Notes: a model not told the origin generated them from the letters alone. 64,000 bases of DNA from Thermogemmatispora sp042408735 (GCF_042408735.1 NZ_JBHOQV010000070.1:1-64000), one strand, 5' to 3'; positions 8,588 to 17,937 are shown, numbered from the stretch's first letter. Translations and numbers: made by a program.

Positions 8588-9781
8588 TTAGCTCATGGCT
8601 GTCTCGGCGATGTAGCGCAGGTCCAGCTCCTCCAGTTCGCGCTTCTTACCGAGCAAGAGTTTGGCCATTTCGAAGGCGCGGTTGAGCTGCTCCTGCTCCA
8701 GGGTATAGCCCAACTCGCGCATCTGAGCGGCCAGGGCGGCGCGGCCCGAGAGCTTGCCCATGCGGATGCGGCGCTCGGAGGGACTCAGGCCGATCGACTC
8801 GGGGGTCATAATCTCATAGGTGCGGGCGTCCTTGAGGACCCCATCCTGGTGAATGCCGCCGCCGTGGCTGAAGGCGTTCTGGCCGACGATGGCCTTGGTC
8901 CACTGGGGCTGCATGCCCGAATAGCGGGCGATCAAGCGGCTGGTGGGGATAATCTTGGTCGTGTCGACGCGCACATCGAGGCCCAGATCCGCTGAGCGTG
9001 TGCGGATGGCCATCACCACCTCCTCGGTGGCGGCGTTGCCGGCGCGCTCGCCCAGGCCGTTGAAGGAGGTGTCGACGCGCTCCGCCCCATTGCGCAGGCC
9101 CTCGAGGGCGTTGGCCACTGCCAGGCCCAGATCGTTATGGCAGTGGGCTGAGATCCGGATTGTCGGGAACTCGCGCTTGAGATCGGCGATCAACTGGCCG
9201 AACTCCCAGGGGAGGGCGTAGCCCACCGTATCGCAAATCGTCACGAAGCGCACACCCTCCTTGAGGATGGCCTCGCAGACCTCCAGGATGAAATCATGCT
9301 CGGTGCGTGTCGTATCTTCGAGGGCGAAATCGACCGTCTCGGTCAGGCTACGAGCGTAGGCCACGGCGGTGCGGGCCATTTCCAGCACCTCCTGACGGCT
9401 CTTGCCCAGCTTGACCTGGCGATGAATGGGGGAGACGCTGATGAACGGCTCAATCACCGGATGGGCGGCCACTTTGACGGCCTCCCAGGCGGCATCGATG
9501 TCGCCTTTGACGGCTCGGGCGATGGCACAGATTTCGGCGTTCTCAACCTGTGAGGCGATCAGGCGCACGGCCTCGAATTCGCTCGGTGAGGAGACCGGGA
9601 AGCCGACATCGAGGGTGTCGAAACCCATGTCGGCCAGGGCCCGGGCGATCTCTAGCTTCTCGTGTGGGAAGTAATTAACGCCGGGAGTCTGTTCGCCATC
9701 GCGCAGGGTGGTCTCGTAGAATTTGACGATGCGTGGTTGCGGTCGCTCTGGCTGCAGTTGCGGCTGTGGCTGGGTCGTCAT
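8588..9781 (-). CDS. leuA: 2-isopropylmalate synthase-type enzyme lacking the regulatory domain
   Basis: An HMGL-like TIM barrel that condenses acetyl-CoA with a 2-oxoacid. It has the catalytic start FYETTLRDGEQTPGVNY, then SAHCHNDLGLAVANALEG and FNGLGERAGNAATEEVVMA. GGGIHQDGVLKDARTYEIM follows, which is characteristic of LeuA rather than homocitrate synthases. The protein has 397 residues and stops after the linker helices, so the C-terminal leucine-binding allosteric domain of full-length LeuA (about 510 residues) is absent. The ATG at 9,781 has AAGGAG seven bases upstream; a nine-codon upstream extension has no ribosome binding site. leuC, leuD and ilvD in the same window support the leucine pathway. 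Homocitrate or citramalate synthase activity cannot be excluded. Confidence 0.85.
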   Translation of the reverse strand: MTTQPQPQLQPERPQPRIVKFYETTLRDGEQTPGVNYFPHEKLEIARALADMGFDTLDVGFPVSSPSEFEAVRLIASQVENAEICAIARAVKGDIDAAWEAVKVAAHPVIEPFISVSPIHRQVKLGKSRQEVLEMARTAVAYARSLTETVDFALEDTTRTEHDFILEVCEAILKEGVRFVTICDTVGYALPWEFGQLIADLKREFPTIRISAHCHNDLGLAVANALEGLRNGAERVDTSFNGLGERAGNAATEEVVMAIRTRSADLGLDVRVDTTKIIPTSRLIARYSGMQPQWTKAIVGQNAFSHGGGIHQDGVLKDARTYEIMTPESIGLSPSERRIRMGKLSGRAALAAQMRELGYTLEQEQLNRAFEMAKLLLGKKRELEELDLRYIAETAMS

Positions 9782-10112
9782 TGTTCTCTCCTTACTACAA
9801 TGTAACACGCTGTCCGCGCGCCCTTGCGCAGGGCAGCGAGTAGACGCCTAAGTAAGCAGTACGACAGGAGACGCTCGCCCGACCCTACCTGTACCTGCTC
9901 GCTTCTCTTCCCTCGCGTCCACTTGTGCCGGCTGGCGCTCCCGCTTCCTGGTCCTGGTTCCTCCGCAGCTTCCGCTCTTCGCCGATCTCCCTCTCACCTG
10001 TAGACATTATATGCCTGGCGCCGAAGGGGAGGCAAGCGCCTGCTCCGAGGGCAGGCGGTCGTCGGCTCTGCCGTTGGCACCTCTGGTCCTCTGGCTCTGG
10101 CGCCCCCTTCGC
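9782..10112 (-). other. leuA upstream leader region
   Basis: This gene-free stretch lies between the esterase stop and leuA. From the promoter at 10,006-10,035 to the ATG there is an untranslated leader of roughly 215 bases. It contains a small hairpin (GCCCT/AGGGC) near 9,820-9,835. No T-box core and no leucine-rich leader peptide were found, so the role of the long leader is open. Confidence 0.45.
10006..10035 (-). promoter_or_regulatory. Candidate sigma-70 promoter of leuA
   Basis: Reading the minus strand, TTGCCT (-35, at 10,035-10,030) is followed after 18 bases by a perfect TATAAT (-10, at 10,011-10,006). Transcription would start near 9,999 and run into leuA. Confidence 0.6.
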
Positions 10113-11111
10113 TTAGCGGTGCTGGGCGAAGAGCCAGGGGAAGAAGTCGCTGACGCGCAGGGGGCTATTCTCCAGGGAGTAGACGTAGCCCCAGACCCCA
10201 TGTCCGGCGCCGGCGAACTCCGTATAGCGGGGATGGCCACCAACGGCCCGCAGGGCGGCGATCATCTCGCGTGAGCCACTGACGGGGACCACCGGGTCGG
10301 CTGAGCCGTGAAAGGCCCAGATCGGTAGCTCCTTGATGCGCGCCGCCAGCGAAGGGTCGCCCGCGCCGGCAATAGGCGCGGCAGCCGCGAACAGGTCGGG
10401 CCAGCGCTCGATGGCGTCCCAGGTCCCATAGCCGCCGTTCGAGAGGCCGGTGACGTAGAGGCGCGTGCGGTCGATGTTGTTGGAATAGGCTTGCAGGACC
10501 CGCTCGAGCAGGGCCTTGGTGAGCTGGAGGGGAATGCTCGGCTGGGCTGGCTGGTGGTAGGAGCCGCCGTTAATCGGGACGTTGACCCACTGCTGACCTT
10601 GTTTCATCTGAGGAACCAGTACAAAGCAGGGCCAGCGCTCTTGAATGTGTGGGTTGGCCGGCCCCTGGTAGTCGCTGCTCCAGACGCGCACGTACGACTG
10701 GTTGAGAAGCAATTGCTCGTTCTGGGTGGCGGTATAGGTGGGACGGCTGCGCTCTCCCCCTCCGTGTAGGAGCAAGACCAGCGGATAGCGTCGCTGGGGG
10801 TTGAGCGGTTGAGGAACGTAGAGATAGTAGACCAGACTGTTGCCTCCCTGCGAGAAGATGTGGGCGGTGAAGCCAAGGTAGGTAAGGCCAGGCAGTGCCG
10901 GCGACAGCAGGGAGGCGCTCGCCGTGGGCGCCGGCGTCAGGCGCCGGCTGGTCTGCTGCTCTGGCTGCTCATCGCGATGGGGCTGGAGCGCCAGCGGCGA
11001 GGCGGCGCTCCGACGCAGGCCAAGGGGGCCGCGCAGGCTATAGAGCGTGGCGCCCATCAGGCAGAGAACAACCAGAACGATCAGAGCTATGGTTCTTGTG
11101 CGCTTGCTCAT
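10113..11111 (-). CDS. Secreted or membrane-anchored alpha/beta-hydrolase (COG4099-type esterase/peptidase)
   Basis: An N-terminal hydrophobic helix (residues 8-25) acts as a signal anchor, so the enzyme is likely outside the membrane. The alpha/beta-hydrolase core has YPLVLLLHGGGERS as oxyanion region and the nucleophile elbow GLSNGGYGTWD. An Asp lies in AFHGSADPVVP and the His in FAGAGHGVWGY, giving a complete catalytic triad. It resembles predicted esterases and PHB-depolymerase-like proteins. The start at 11,111 is preferred because the upstream ATG at 11,165 would put 18 Pro-rich residues before the signal anchor and has no ribosome binding site. The gene overlaps the end of the upstream acyltransferase gene by 74 bases, so the two are co-transcribed. 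The substrate is unknown. Confidence 0.8.
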   Translation of the reverse strand: MSKRTRTIALIVLVVLCLMGATLYSLRGPLGLRRSAASPLALQPHRDEQPEQQTSRRLTPAPTASASLLSPALPGLTYLGFTAHIFSQGGNSLVYYLYVPQPLNPQRRYPLVLLLHGGGERSRPTYTATQNEQLLLNQSYVRVWSSDYQGPANPHIQERWPCFVLVPQMKQGQQWVNVPINGGSYHQPAQPSIPLQLTKALLERVLQAYSNNIDRTRLYVTGLSNGGYGTWDAIERWPDLFAAAAPIAGAGDPSLAARIKELPIWAFHGSADPVVPVSGSREMIAALRAVGGHPRYTEFAGAGHGVWGYVYSLENSPLRVSDFFPWLFAQHR

Positions 11112-12468
11112 AGCGGGCCAGTGCTCCAGACCGGAGATTGTGGGGCGCGGAGGCGCCGGCGGCATCTGCGGGACCGGTCTGCGAGACTGCCGGCACGAGG
11201 GCCAGCGGTGCTGTTGCTGACAGGGGAGCCGGCTCCCTTTTGCCGACCTCGGGTAGAGCCGCTGCTTTGCTTGCCTTCGTCTGGTTGCCGCCAGCAGCGC
11301 GGCGTCGCGGTCCCGCTCGGCCCACCAGACGACTGAGCCAGGGTGTGTACATCAGGGCAACGCTGAGCGCCAGCGAGAGGCCGGCTACGGCGCACCAGAG
11401 CAATACTACGCGCAGGGCCACGGGCCAGCTTGCCGGCAGCAGCGGCAGCAGGCTGGCGCGTAGCTGGTTCAGGATCAGGACGTGAACCAGATAGACCCCA
11501 AAGGAGGCGTCCGAGCAGAGGCCCCAGAGTCGCACGCTCAGGCGCGCGTTGACCTCCCGTGCTGGCCGACCGGCAAAGCCTATTGCCCAGCGAGAGCAAA
11601 GCCAGAGGGCCAGGCCGATCACCGCCACGCTATAGAATACCATACTCGGCTGCAGCACTGAAGTGGCGTAGCCCATTGATTCATGATAAACGCTGATTTG
11701 CTCGGCAAAATGCACCCAGAGCGCTAGCAAGCTCACCAGAAAGATCGTCACGACTAGACGGGCATGGCGCAGCACGAAGGCACGCAGTCGCTCAAAGTTG
11801 AGGGCCGCCAGCCCGCCCAGGACGAAGTAGAACTGGTACATCAGAACGAAGCGATCCTGATAGACCGCGACTGTGTGCCAGAAGGGATCGCTGCTGCGCT
11901 GCACCGTATGATAGTCGACATAAAAGAGCAGGACTTGCAGGCCAAAGCTGCTCAGCAGCAGCCACCAGGGATGACGGCTCCAGCGTTTGAGCAGGCCCAT
12001 GAAAAGCGGAAAGATCAGGTAGAACTGGATCGTCAGCAGGATATAGTAGAGCTGATAGGAAGCGTTGCCCGTGGCCAGATCGAAGAGCGCCGTCTTAAGA
12101 AAGGCGCTCCATGAGCCGGGGCGCGTGTTGACCACGACGTAGACCAGGCTCCAGAAGACATACGGGAAGATGACTCCCAGGCTGCGCTTCTTCCAGAACT
12201 GGCCCAGTGGGAAACGGCGCCCGTTGTAGACATAAACCAGGGCGAAGGCCGTGACGAACATGAAGATCTCGCGCGTAAAGTGGAAAGCGACCAGAAAGGC
12301 ATTCTGGATGGCGTAGCCTGGTCCGGTGCCGTTCAGAATGGCGGTCGCCGCCAGGACGTGCACCGCGACCACGCTGAGGGCGGTGCAGGTTCGCAGCGGA
12401 TCAAGCTCGTAGATGTGCGGTCGCTTACCGTTGGCACTGAGGCTAAGGCTGCTCGTGGTCTGGCTCAA
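11038..12468 (-). CDS. Acyltransferase-3 family membrane protein (OafA/YrhL-like)
   Basis: About ten membrane helices. The N-terminal motif ELDPLRTCTALSVVAVHVL carries the conserved Arg and His of acyltransferase-3 proteins, which move acyl groups from the cytoplasm onto sugars or lipids outside. The helices end near residue 395, and a Pro/Ala-rich cytoplasmic tail of about 80 residues follows. The start codon is TTG and overlaps the stop of the upstream acyl-AMP ligase by four bases (TTGA), so translation is coupled. Together with the ligase and the downstream esterase it probably builds or edits an acyl group on an envelope molecule. Confidence 0.85.
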   Translation of the reverse strand: MSQTTSSLSLSANGKRPHIYELDPLRTCTALSVVAVHVLAATAILNGTGPGYAIQNAFLVAFHFTREIFMFVTAFALVYVYNGRRFPLGQFWKKRSLGVIFPYVFWSLVYVVVNTRPGSWSAFLKTALFDLATGNASYQLYYILLTIQFYLIFPLFMGLLKRWSRHPWWLLLSSFGLQVLLFYVDYHTVQRSSDPFWHTVAVYQDRFVLMYQFYFVLGGLAALNFERLRAFVLRHARLVVTIFLVSLLALWVHFAEQISVYHESMGYATSVLQPSMVFYSVAVIGLALWLCSRWAIGFAGRPAREVNARLSVRLWGLCSDASFGVYLVHVLILNQLRASLLPLLPASWPVALRVVLLWCAVAGLSLALSVALMYTPWLSRLVGRAGPRRRAAGGNQTKASKAAALPEVGKREPAPLSATAPLALVPAVSQTGPADAAGASAPHNLRSGALARYEQAHKNHSSDRSGCSLPDGRHAL

Positions 12469-14093
12469 GGCTGACTGGCGGCCTCCTCTCTGACGATCTG
12501 CGACAAGTTGCGTCGCGCCTGCTCGCGCATGCGCAGGAGGCGACGGTCGATCTTGCCGGTGGCGTTGCGCGGCAGCTCAGGCAAGATCAGAAAGTCGACA
12601 GGGAGCCGCGGCGGGCTGAGGCGCTGACGGGCATAGCTGCGCAGCTCGGCGACGCTGAGCTGACGACCCTCCTGCAGGCTCAGGTAGGCCACAACAACCT
12701 CGCCGTAGAGGGGATCGGGACGCCCAACGACCGCTACCTCACGCACAGCGGGGTGTTCCTGGAGAGTCTCCTCGATCTCGCGCGGGGCGATGTTCTCGCC
12801 GCCGCGGTTGATCACCTCGCGCAGGCGGCCCTTAATGAAGAGATAGCCGTCCTCGTCGAAGTAGCCCAGGTCGCCAGTACGGAACCAGCCTCCCTGGAAG
12901 GAAGCAGTCCCAGCTCCGTCCTCATAGGCCGCGATGACGTTGGGGCCGGCGATGCAGATCTCGCCTACCTCGCCGGGCGGCAGGTCGCGTAGCTCCTCTT
13001 CGACCTGACCCCGATCGCGAGGCTCGCCGCTGGGGCGCGGGGCACAGATGCGCATGGCCACGCCAGTAGGTCGGCCCACCGAGCCAGGCTTGTGCTCTGC
13101 CGGCGGCAATGGGTTGGCTGCGACCTGGCTGCCCGCCTCAGACAGGCCGTAGGTCTCGATCAGGGGAATGCCGAAGCGCTCTTCAAAGGCGCGCAGATTG
13201 GCCGGCGGCAGCGGGGCCGAGGCACTGCGGGCGAAACGCAACCTGCCCGGCAGAAAAGCCGGGCGCTCCTCGCTTTCGAGCAGGAAGGCCACGATGGTGG
13301 GCACGAGGCTGATCCAGGTGGCTTCGTGGCGCTCAACCCAGGACCAGAAGCGGCGGCGGCTAAAACGCGGGGCCACAATCACGCTGGCCCCAGCCAGCAG
13401 TGAGGCACAAAGGCTGACAACAGGAGCATTGATATGGAAAAAAGGCAGCGTGGTCAGGCCGCGGTCCTCGCCGGTCAAGGCGTGGCTGCGCCGCACCTGC
13501 TCGGCGGTCCAGGCGATCTGGCGCTCGCCGAGGGCTAGCCACTTCGGTTCGCCCGTGCTGCCGGAAGTGCTGAGGTAGACGTGCCCCTCTTCGCTGGACA
13601 GGTCCTGTCTCGGCGGCGTAGCGTGGCTGATGAGCGCCTTCAGCCGAGAGGCGCCGAAAAGGCGCAGCTCGGGCGGCAGGGGAAGCCCACTCCAGGCGCT
13701 CTCTCCCTCGTCGGCTGCGCACAGGATGTCTGGATGCTGACGCTGCAGCAGGCGGAGGGCTTCGTCGGCACTGGCCGCCGGCGGGACGGGAATCAGGTCG
13801 TAGCCGCTGCTGAGCGCGGTGAGCCAGATGAGACCGCTGAGGGGGCCTCCCGGGAGCGCCAGCATGATGCGCTGCGGAGGCGGACCAAAAAGGCGGCGCA
13901 GGAGAGCCAGACCAGCCAGGGCCTGGCGATAGCTCAGAGACTCCCCGCTTTCAGCTGCAATCAACAGCTCCTTCTCGGGTGTGCTGCGCGCACCGTGCTC
14001 CAGGCTCGCCAGCAGACGGCCTGGCTGCAGCTCCTGCCGCGAGGGGAGCAATCGCTGCGTACTCGTGTTGTGAGAAAGACTCACAGTGGTCAT
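12465..14093 (-). CDS. AMP-dependent acyl synthetase/ligase
   Basis: A member of the ANL adenylating superfamily. The P-loop STSGSTGEPKW is near residue 178, followed by the A5-type motif IETYGLSEAGSQ, the A7/A8 region WFRTGDLGYFDEDGYLFIKGRLREVINRGGENIAPREIEE and the C-terminal catalytic Lys in LPRNATGKIDRRLL. All active-site elements are present, so it should activate a carboxylic acid as acyl-adenylate and pass it to CoA or a carrier. The acid is unknown. It is the first gene of a coupled minus-strand unit with an acyltransferase-3 and an esterase; no carrier protein is encoded next to it. Confidence 0.85.
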   Translation of the reverse strand: MTTVSLSHNTSTQRLLPSRQELQPGRLLASLEHGARSTPEKELLIAAESGESLSYRQALAGLALLRRLFGPPPQRIMLALPGGPLSGLIWLTALSSGYDLIPVPPAASADEALRLLQRQHPDILCAADEGESAWSGLPLPPELRLFGASRLKALISHATPPRQDLSSEEGHVYLSTSGSTGEPKWLALGERQIAWTAEQVRRSHALTGEDRGLTTLPFFHINAPVVSLCASLLAGASVIVAPRFSRRRFWSWVERHEATWISLVPTIVAFLLESEERPAFLPGRLRFARSASAPLPPANLRAFEERFGIPLIETYGLSEAGSQVAANPLPPAEHKPGSVGRPTGVAMRICAPRPSGEPRDRGQVEEELRDLPPGEVGEICIAGPNVIAAYEDGAGTASFQGGWFRTGDLGYFDEDGYLFIKGRLREVINRGGENIAPREIEETLQEHPAVREVAVVGRPDPLYGEVVVAYLSLQEGRQLSVAELRSYARQRLSPPRLPVDFLILPELPRNATGKIDRRLLRMREQARRNLSQIVREEAASQP

Positions 14094-14549
14094 CTTCTAA
14101 TCCTTCGTAGAGAATATGTTCGGACTTTCTTTGAGAGAAATTCGGGCAAGAACCTTTTTTGGGAGGCCGGGGCGGTCGACGGACTGGCGCAGCCTTTGAA
14201 ACTGCCTTTCATCTTGCCACCTGGGGCTGAAAAAAGGCCGCAGCGAGCCTGAAAATTTGCTGAAATGGGGTCGCGGGTGGCTCCACAAGGGCCGTCAGAC
14301 CAGAGACTGGCCGTAAGAAAAATGGGCCTGGTCGGATGGCCACGGCGGAGGCAGGCCAGGAGAAGGGAACGATTCAGCAAATTTTCAGCCGGGCTTGCTA
14401 TATACCATCAAGGTATTGTTCACTATCCCCAGGGGCCGCAGGAGCGACTGACAGGTCGGACAGGTCAGGAAGTTTCGGCTCCTGGAGAGACTCAGAGAGA
14501 GCAACGGCATTTGTGCTGTTAAGCGCTAGGGCACAGGATTTCAATCGAC
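14094..14549. other. Divergent control region between ligase operon and two-component system
   Basis: This stretch lies between the acyl-ligase (minus) and response regulator (plus) starts. It contains no supported gene. Its main content is a perfect 16-base inverted repeat with copies 108 bases apart and an AT-rich TATATA stretch at about 14,399-14,404, just beyond the second copy. Confidence 0.5.
14249..14388. repeat. Pair of 16-base inverted repeats, candidate regulator sites
   Basis: CTGAAAATTTGCTGAA at 14,249-14,264 and its exact reverse complement at 14,373-14,388 flank the centre of the divergent control region. The second copy sits just before a TATATA element. A related copy with two mismatches occurs at 19,502-19,517. 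The arrangement suggests binding sites for a regulator, possibly the response regulator encoded next to it. Confidence 0.5.
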
Positions 14550-15257
14550 ATGTTAGCGAGCAACAAGGAGCATAACGGTAGCAAGAACAAGCAGCCGACC
14601 GTTCTAATTGTTGACGACGAGCCGCAGATTATCGACTTTCTGCAGATGGGCTTTGTCTACGAAGGCTTTCAGGTCCTGGTGGCCACCAGTGGGCCGGAGG
14701 CCGTGCGTCTGGCCACGCAGCATCAGCCGGACATAATCATTCTGGACATCATGTTGCCTGGCTGCGATGGTCTGGAGGTCACGCGCCAGCTCCGGCGTAG
14801 CCACGACATTCCGATTATCATGTTGACCGCGCGTGACGAGGTTGACGATCGCGTCGCTGGCCTGGACTGCGGGGCTGATGACTACCTGACCAAGCCCTTT
14901 GCCTTCCGCGAGCTGATGGCGCGCACCCGGGCCGTGCTCCGCCGTCACGGCAACAACGTCGCCGACATCCTCTCTTTCCAGGACATCACCCTCGACCGTG
15001 GGACACATACCGTGACCCTGCGCGGCGAGCCGATCGATCTCACTCCGCGTGAGTTCAGCCTGCTGGAGCTATTCCTGATGCATCCGCGACAGGTTCTCTC
15101 GCGCGATACCATTCTCTCGCGTGTCTGGGGCTACGACTACGTCGGCGATGACAACATTGTCGAAGTCTACGTGCGGCATCTGCGCGAGAAGCTGCACGAC
15201 AATCCACCACGGCTGCTGCAAACGGTGCGGGGGATCGGCTATACCCTGCGAGGCTAA
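14550..15257 (+). CDS. OmpR-family response regulator
   Basis: The N-terminal receiver domain has the acidic pair in LIVDDEPQ and the phosphorylatable Asp in IIILDIMLPGCDGLEV (about residue 65). The Thr of IIMLTARDEVDDRVAGLDCGADDYLTKPF and its conserved Lys follow. The C-terminal winged-helix domain has LTPREFSLLELFLMHPRQVLSRDTIL and ends in VRHLREKLHDNPPRLLQTVRGIGYTLRG. The sensor kinase gene starts three bases after the stop, so they form one operon. The regulon is unknown; the inverted repeats upstream may be its own operator. Confidence 0.93.
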   Translation: MLASNKEHNGSKNKQPTVLIVDDEPQIIDFLQMGFVYEGFQVLVATSGPEAVRLATQHQPDIIILDIMLPGCDGLEVTRQLRRSHDIPIIMLTARDEVDDRVAGLDCGADDYLTKPFAFRELMARTRAVLRRHGNNVADILSFQDITLDRGTHTVTLRGEPIDLTPREFSLLELFLMHPRQVLSRDTILSRVWGYDYVGDDNIVEVYVRHLREKLHDNPPRLLQTVRGIGYTLRG

Positions 15258-15260
15258 AGC

Positions 15261-16850
15261 ATGAAGAAGCGCGCCAATCTCCTTTCGCGGCTCTTACGCC
15301 ACGTGCCAATTCGCTGGCGCCTGGTGCTGGTCTCACTTGGCCTTTTGACCCTCTTGCTCGGCTCGTTGGGAGTGGTCATCTCGCTGATTGCCGAGCAAGA
15401 CCTGCTCTCTAACCAGGTCGATGTGCTCTGCAATGAGGCCCAGGTGGCCATCAAAGGTATCATGAGGGGCAACCAGGACCACCCTTTCCGTCTCTCCTAC
15501 ACCTTCCTGTCGCCGGCCAGGCCTTCCAGTGACTTTCTCTACACGGCCTCGACCCTGGCCTTTCGTCTGGTTAGTCCCAGTACTAACGCCGCTATTCTGG
15601 CCAGCGATGGCAGCGTGCTTGTCCCGGGCAGTAGCTCTCCCTTTGCCCTGCAGCCCATCACGGTACCTCCCGGACAGGTGCGCCTGGCCCTGCAGCGCAG
15701 CGATCAGCATCCTCCTTACCTGGTTCTCAAAGACAGCAATGGGCAGCCGCAGCTTGTAGTGTTTCTGCCCCTGGTCGACACCTTCCGCGATCACACCCTG
15801 GGTATTCTGCAGATCAGTACCTCGACCACGCCTATCGATGACTTTCTGACCACGCTCCACCTGACCCTTTTCATGGGGGTTGTGGTGCTGCTCGGCCTGG
15901 CGACCGCTCTGATCTATCCGCTGGTCAGTGTGGCTCTGCGCCCGCTGGTCGAGATCGAGCGCACCAGCCAGCGCATTGCCCGGGGAGAGCTGTCGATGCG
16001 CATCGAGCCGCCGCCGACTGACGACGAGATCGGGCGTCTGGCTCACTCCTTTAATCGCATGGTGGCGCAGCTCGAGACGGCCTTTCAGCGCCAGAAGCGC
16101 TTTGTCTCCGATGTTTCTCACGAGCTGCGCACGCCCTTAACGGCCCTGAGCGGCAGTCTGGAGATGCTGCTTCTGGGGGCGGACCGCGGAGATCTGGAGG
16201 CGGCGCGGCGCCTGGCGCGCGGTATGTATGCCGAGGTCCAGCGTCTGCAGCGCATGGTCGAAGATTTGCTGGTGCTGACGCGCCTCGACGCGGGCCGGCT
16301 GGAGATGAGGCGCGAGTTGATCAGGGCTGAGGACATTCTGGCCACGGTCTGCGAGCAGGCCGAGCATCTGGCACGCGGCCAGACGCTGCGTTGGAGTGTT
16401 GCCCCGGGCACGCCAGCCTTGCTGGGCGATAGGGATCGCCTGCGTCAGGCTCTGCTCAATATTGTCGATAATGCTCTGAAGTATACGCCCGCTGAGGGAT
16501 CGGTCGAGCTGCTGGCCCAGGCGGCCGGTGGGGGACTGGTTTCGCTGAGCGTGCGCGATACGGGCGAGGGCATTCCTCCCGAGGCTCTGCCCCATGTTTT
16601 CGAGCGCTTCTTCCGGGCCGATCCGGCTCGCAGCCGGGCGGGACGCCGTCCCGGCGGCAGCGGCCTGGGACTGGCCATTACGCGTGAGCTGATTGAGGCC
16701 CAGGGGGGGAAGATCAGTCTGCAGAGCCAGCCCGGTGAGGGGACCACGGTTACAATCCTCTTTCCCGCCGCCGTCGAGGGGCGCGGCCTCCCGCGCAATC
16801 CTGAAGAGGCTGGCCGCGGTCGTAGTCTCTCTCAACCGGGGAGCCGCTGA
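15261..16850 (+). CDS. HAMP-domain sensor histidine kinase
   Basis: A membrane sensor of about 529 residues. It has TM1 near residues 20-43, an external sensing domain of about 150 residues without a recognised fold, and TM2 near 198-222. A HAMP domain (to about 270) precedes the H-box FVSDVSHELRTPLTALSG with the phosphorylatable His near 286. The N-box is LLNIVDNALKYTP and the G-boxes are DTGEGIPPEALPHVFERFF and GGSGLGLAITRELIEAQGG. All catalytic motifs are intact. It is paired with the OmpR-type regulator immediately upstream; the signal is unknown. Confidence 0.93.
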   Translation: MKKRANLLSRLLRHVPIRWRLVLVSLGLLTLLLGSLGVVISLIAEQDLLSNQVDVLCNEAQVAIKGIMRGNQDHPFRLSYTFLSPARPSSDFLYTASTLAFRLVSPSTNAAILASDGSVLVPGSSSPFALQPITVPPGQVRLALQRSDQHPPYLVLKDSNGQPQLVVFLPLVDTFRDHTLGILQISTSTTPIDDFLTTLHLTLFMGVVVLLGLATALIYPLVSVALRPLVEIERTSQRIARGELSMRIEPPPTDDEIGRLAHSFNRMVAQLETAFQRQKRFVSDVSHELRTPLTALSGSLEMLLLGADRGDLEAARRLARGMYAEVQRLQRMVEDLLVLTRLDAGRLEMRRELIRAEDILATVCEQAEHLARGQTLRWSVAPGTPALLGDRDRLRQALLNIVDNALKYTPAEGSVELLAQAAGGGLVSLSVRDTGEGIPPEALPHVFERFFRADPARSRAGRRPGGSGLGLAITRELIEAQGGKISLQSQPGEGTTVTILFPAAVEGRGLPRNPEEAGRGRSLSQPGSR

Positions 16851-16992
16851 GGCCGCACACCGGCCAACTGTACTCCGACGGATGATCCGGTGATCTGCTG
16901 CGATGGGGGGAGGATAGGATGGTTGTCGGTGCCTTTGGAGTGGCCAAAGAAGGAGAGGAGGGAGGGAGGGACGCCAGGAAGGGCGCCCCTCC

Positions 16993-17937
16993 TCAGCAGA
17001 ACGAAGGTTGCAGGGTTGCTCTGGTCTGTTGGCCTTGACCGGTGGGCTGCGCGAGCCAGCGCGGCTCACTGAGGTACTTCCAGCCGCCATCGGCCAGGAT
17101 GATCACGATCTTGCCTTCCTCCAGCCGCTCGGCCTGGCGCAGGGCTACGTCCAGGACGGCCCCGCTCGATGGGCCGGCGAAGATTCCCTCTTGCTCTTTG
17201 AGCTGTAGCGTGCGCTGCCAGGCTTGCTGGCTAGAGACCAGGACCCGCTCGTCGATGACTCGCAGGTCAAGCACCGGTGGCACAAAGCCATCGGCCAGAT
17301 TGCGCAGGCCCTGGATGCTGTCACCCTGCACCGGCTCAGCCCCGATGACTCGAATGGCGGAATTGTATTCCTTCAGGCGGCGCCCGATGCCGGTCAGGGT
17401 CCCCCCAGAGCCAAGGCCAGCCACCACCATACTCACGTCGGGCAGATCGCGCAGCAGCTCCACGCCAGTGGTCTCATAGTGAGCCGCGGGGTTGGCCTCG
17501 TTGCCGTACTGGAAGAGCATCACATAGCGGGGATCGTCTCGTGCCAGCTCCTGGGCCAGGCGAATGGCGCCGTTGCTGCCCGCGGCTCCCGGCGAGGTGA
17601 TGACCGTGGCCCCGTATAGCTCCAGCATGCGGCGCTTATCCTGGGTTCCCTTCTCCGAGACCACCGCTGTGAAGCGATAGCCTTTCATGGTGGCGATCAG
17701 GGCCAGGGCCACGCCCGTATTACCGCTGGTCGGCTCCAGCAGGATCGAATCGGGCTTGAGCAGGCCGCGCTCCTCGGCGGCCTCGATCATCTTGAGGGCA
17801 ATACGGTCCTTGATGCTCCCCGAGGGGTTGGCTCCCTCCATCTTAGCAAAGATGTGCACGCGCGGGCGCGGGCTAAAGCTCTTGAGTTCGATCAAGGGCG
17901 TATTGCCGACAGTCTCTAGAATACTGCCATAGTACAT
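16993..17937 (-). CDS. cysK: Cysteine synthase (O-acetylserine sulfhydrylase)
   Basis: A PLP-dependent fold type II enzyme that makes cysteine from O-acetylserine and sulfide. Lys43 in NPSGSIKDR binds PLP, EPTSGNTGVALA is the substrate loop, GLGSGGTLTGIGR binds the PLP phosphate, and GIFAGPSSGAVLDVA carries the Ser contacting the PLP ring. At 314 residues it has normal length and lacks any regulatory CBS domain. CysM (B isozyme) is also possible. AAAGGAGG precedes the ATG. The PLP decarboxylase gene ends 29 bases upstream, which suggests a two-gene transcript. Confidence 0.92.
   Translation of the reverse strand: MYYGSILETVGNTPLIELKSFSPRPRVHIFAKMEGANPSGSIKDRIALKMIEAAEERGLLKPDSILLEPTSGNTGVALALIATMKGYRFTAVVSEKGTQDKRRMLELYGATVITSPGAAGSNGAIRLAQELARDDPRYVMLFQYGNEANPAAHYETTGVELLRDLPDVSMVVAGLGSGGTLTGIGRRLKEYNSAIRVIGAEPVQGDSIQGLRNLADGFVPPVLDLRVIDERVLVSSQQAWQRTLQLKEQEGIFAGPSSGAVLDVALRQAERLEEGKIVIILADGGWKYLSEPRWLAQPTGQGQQTRATLQPSFC

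Noticed and set aside
9782..9999. T-box riboswitch in the leuA leader
   Set aside because: The conserved T-box core sequence and a specifier stem could not be found.
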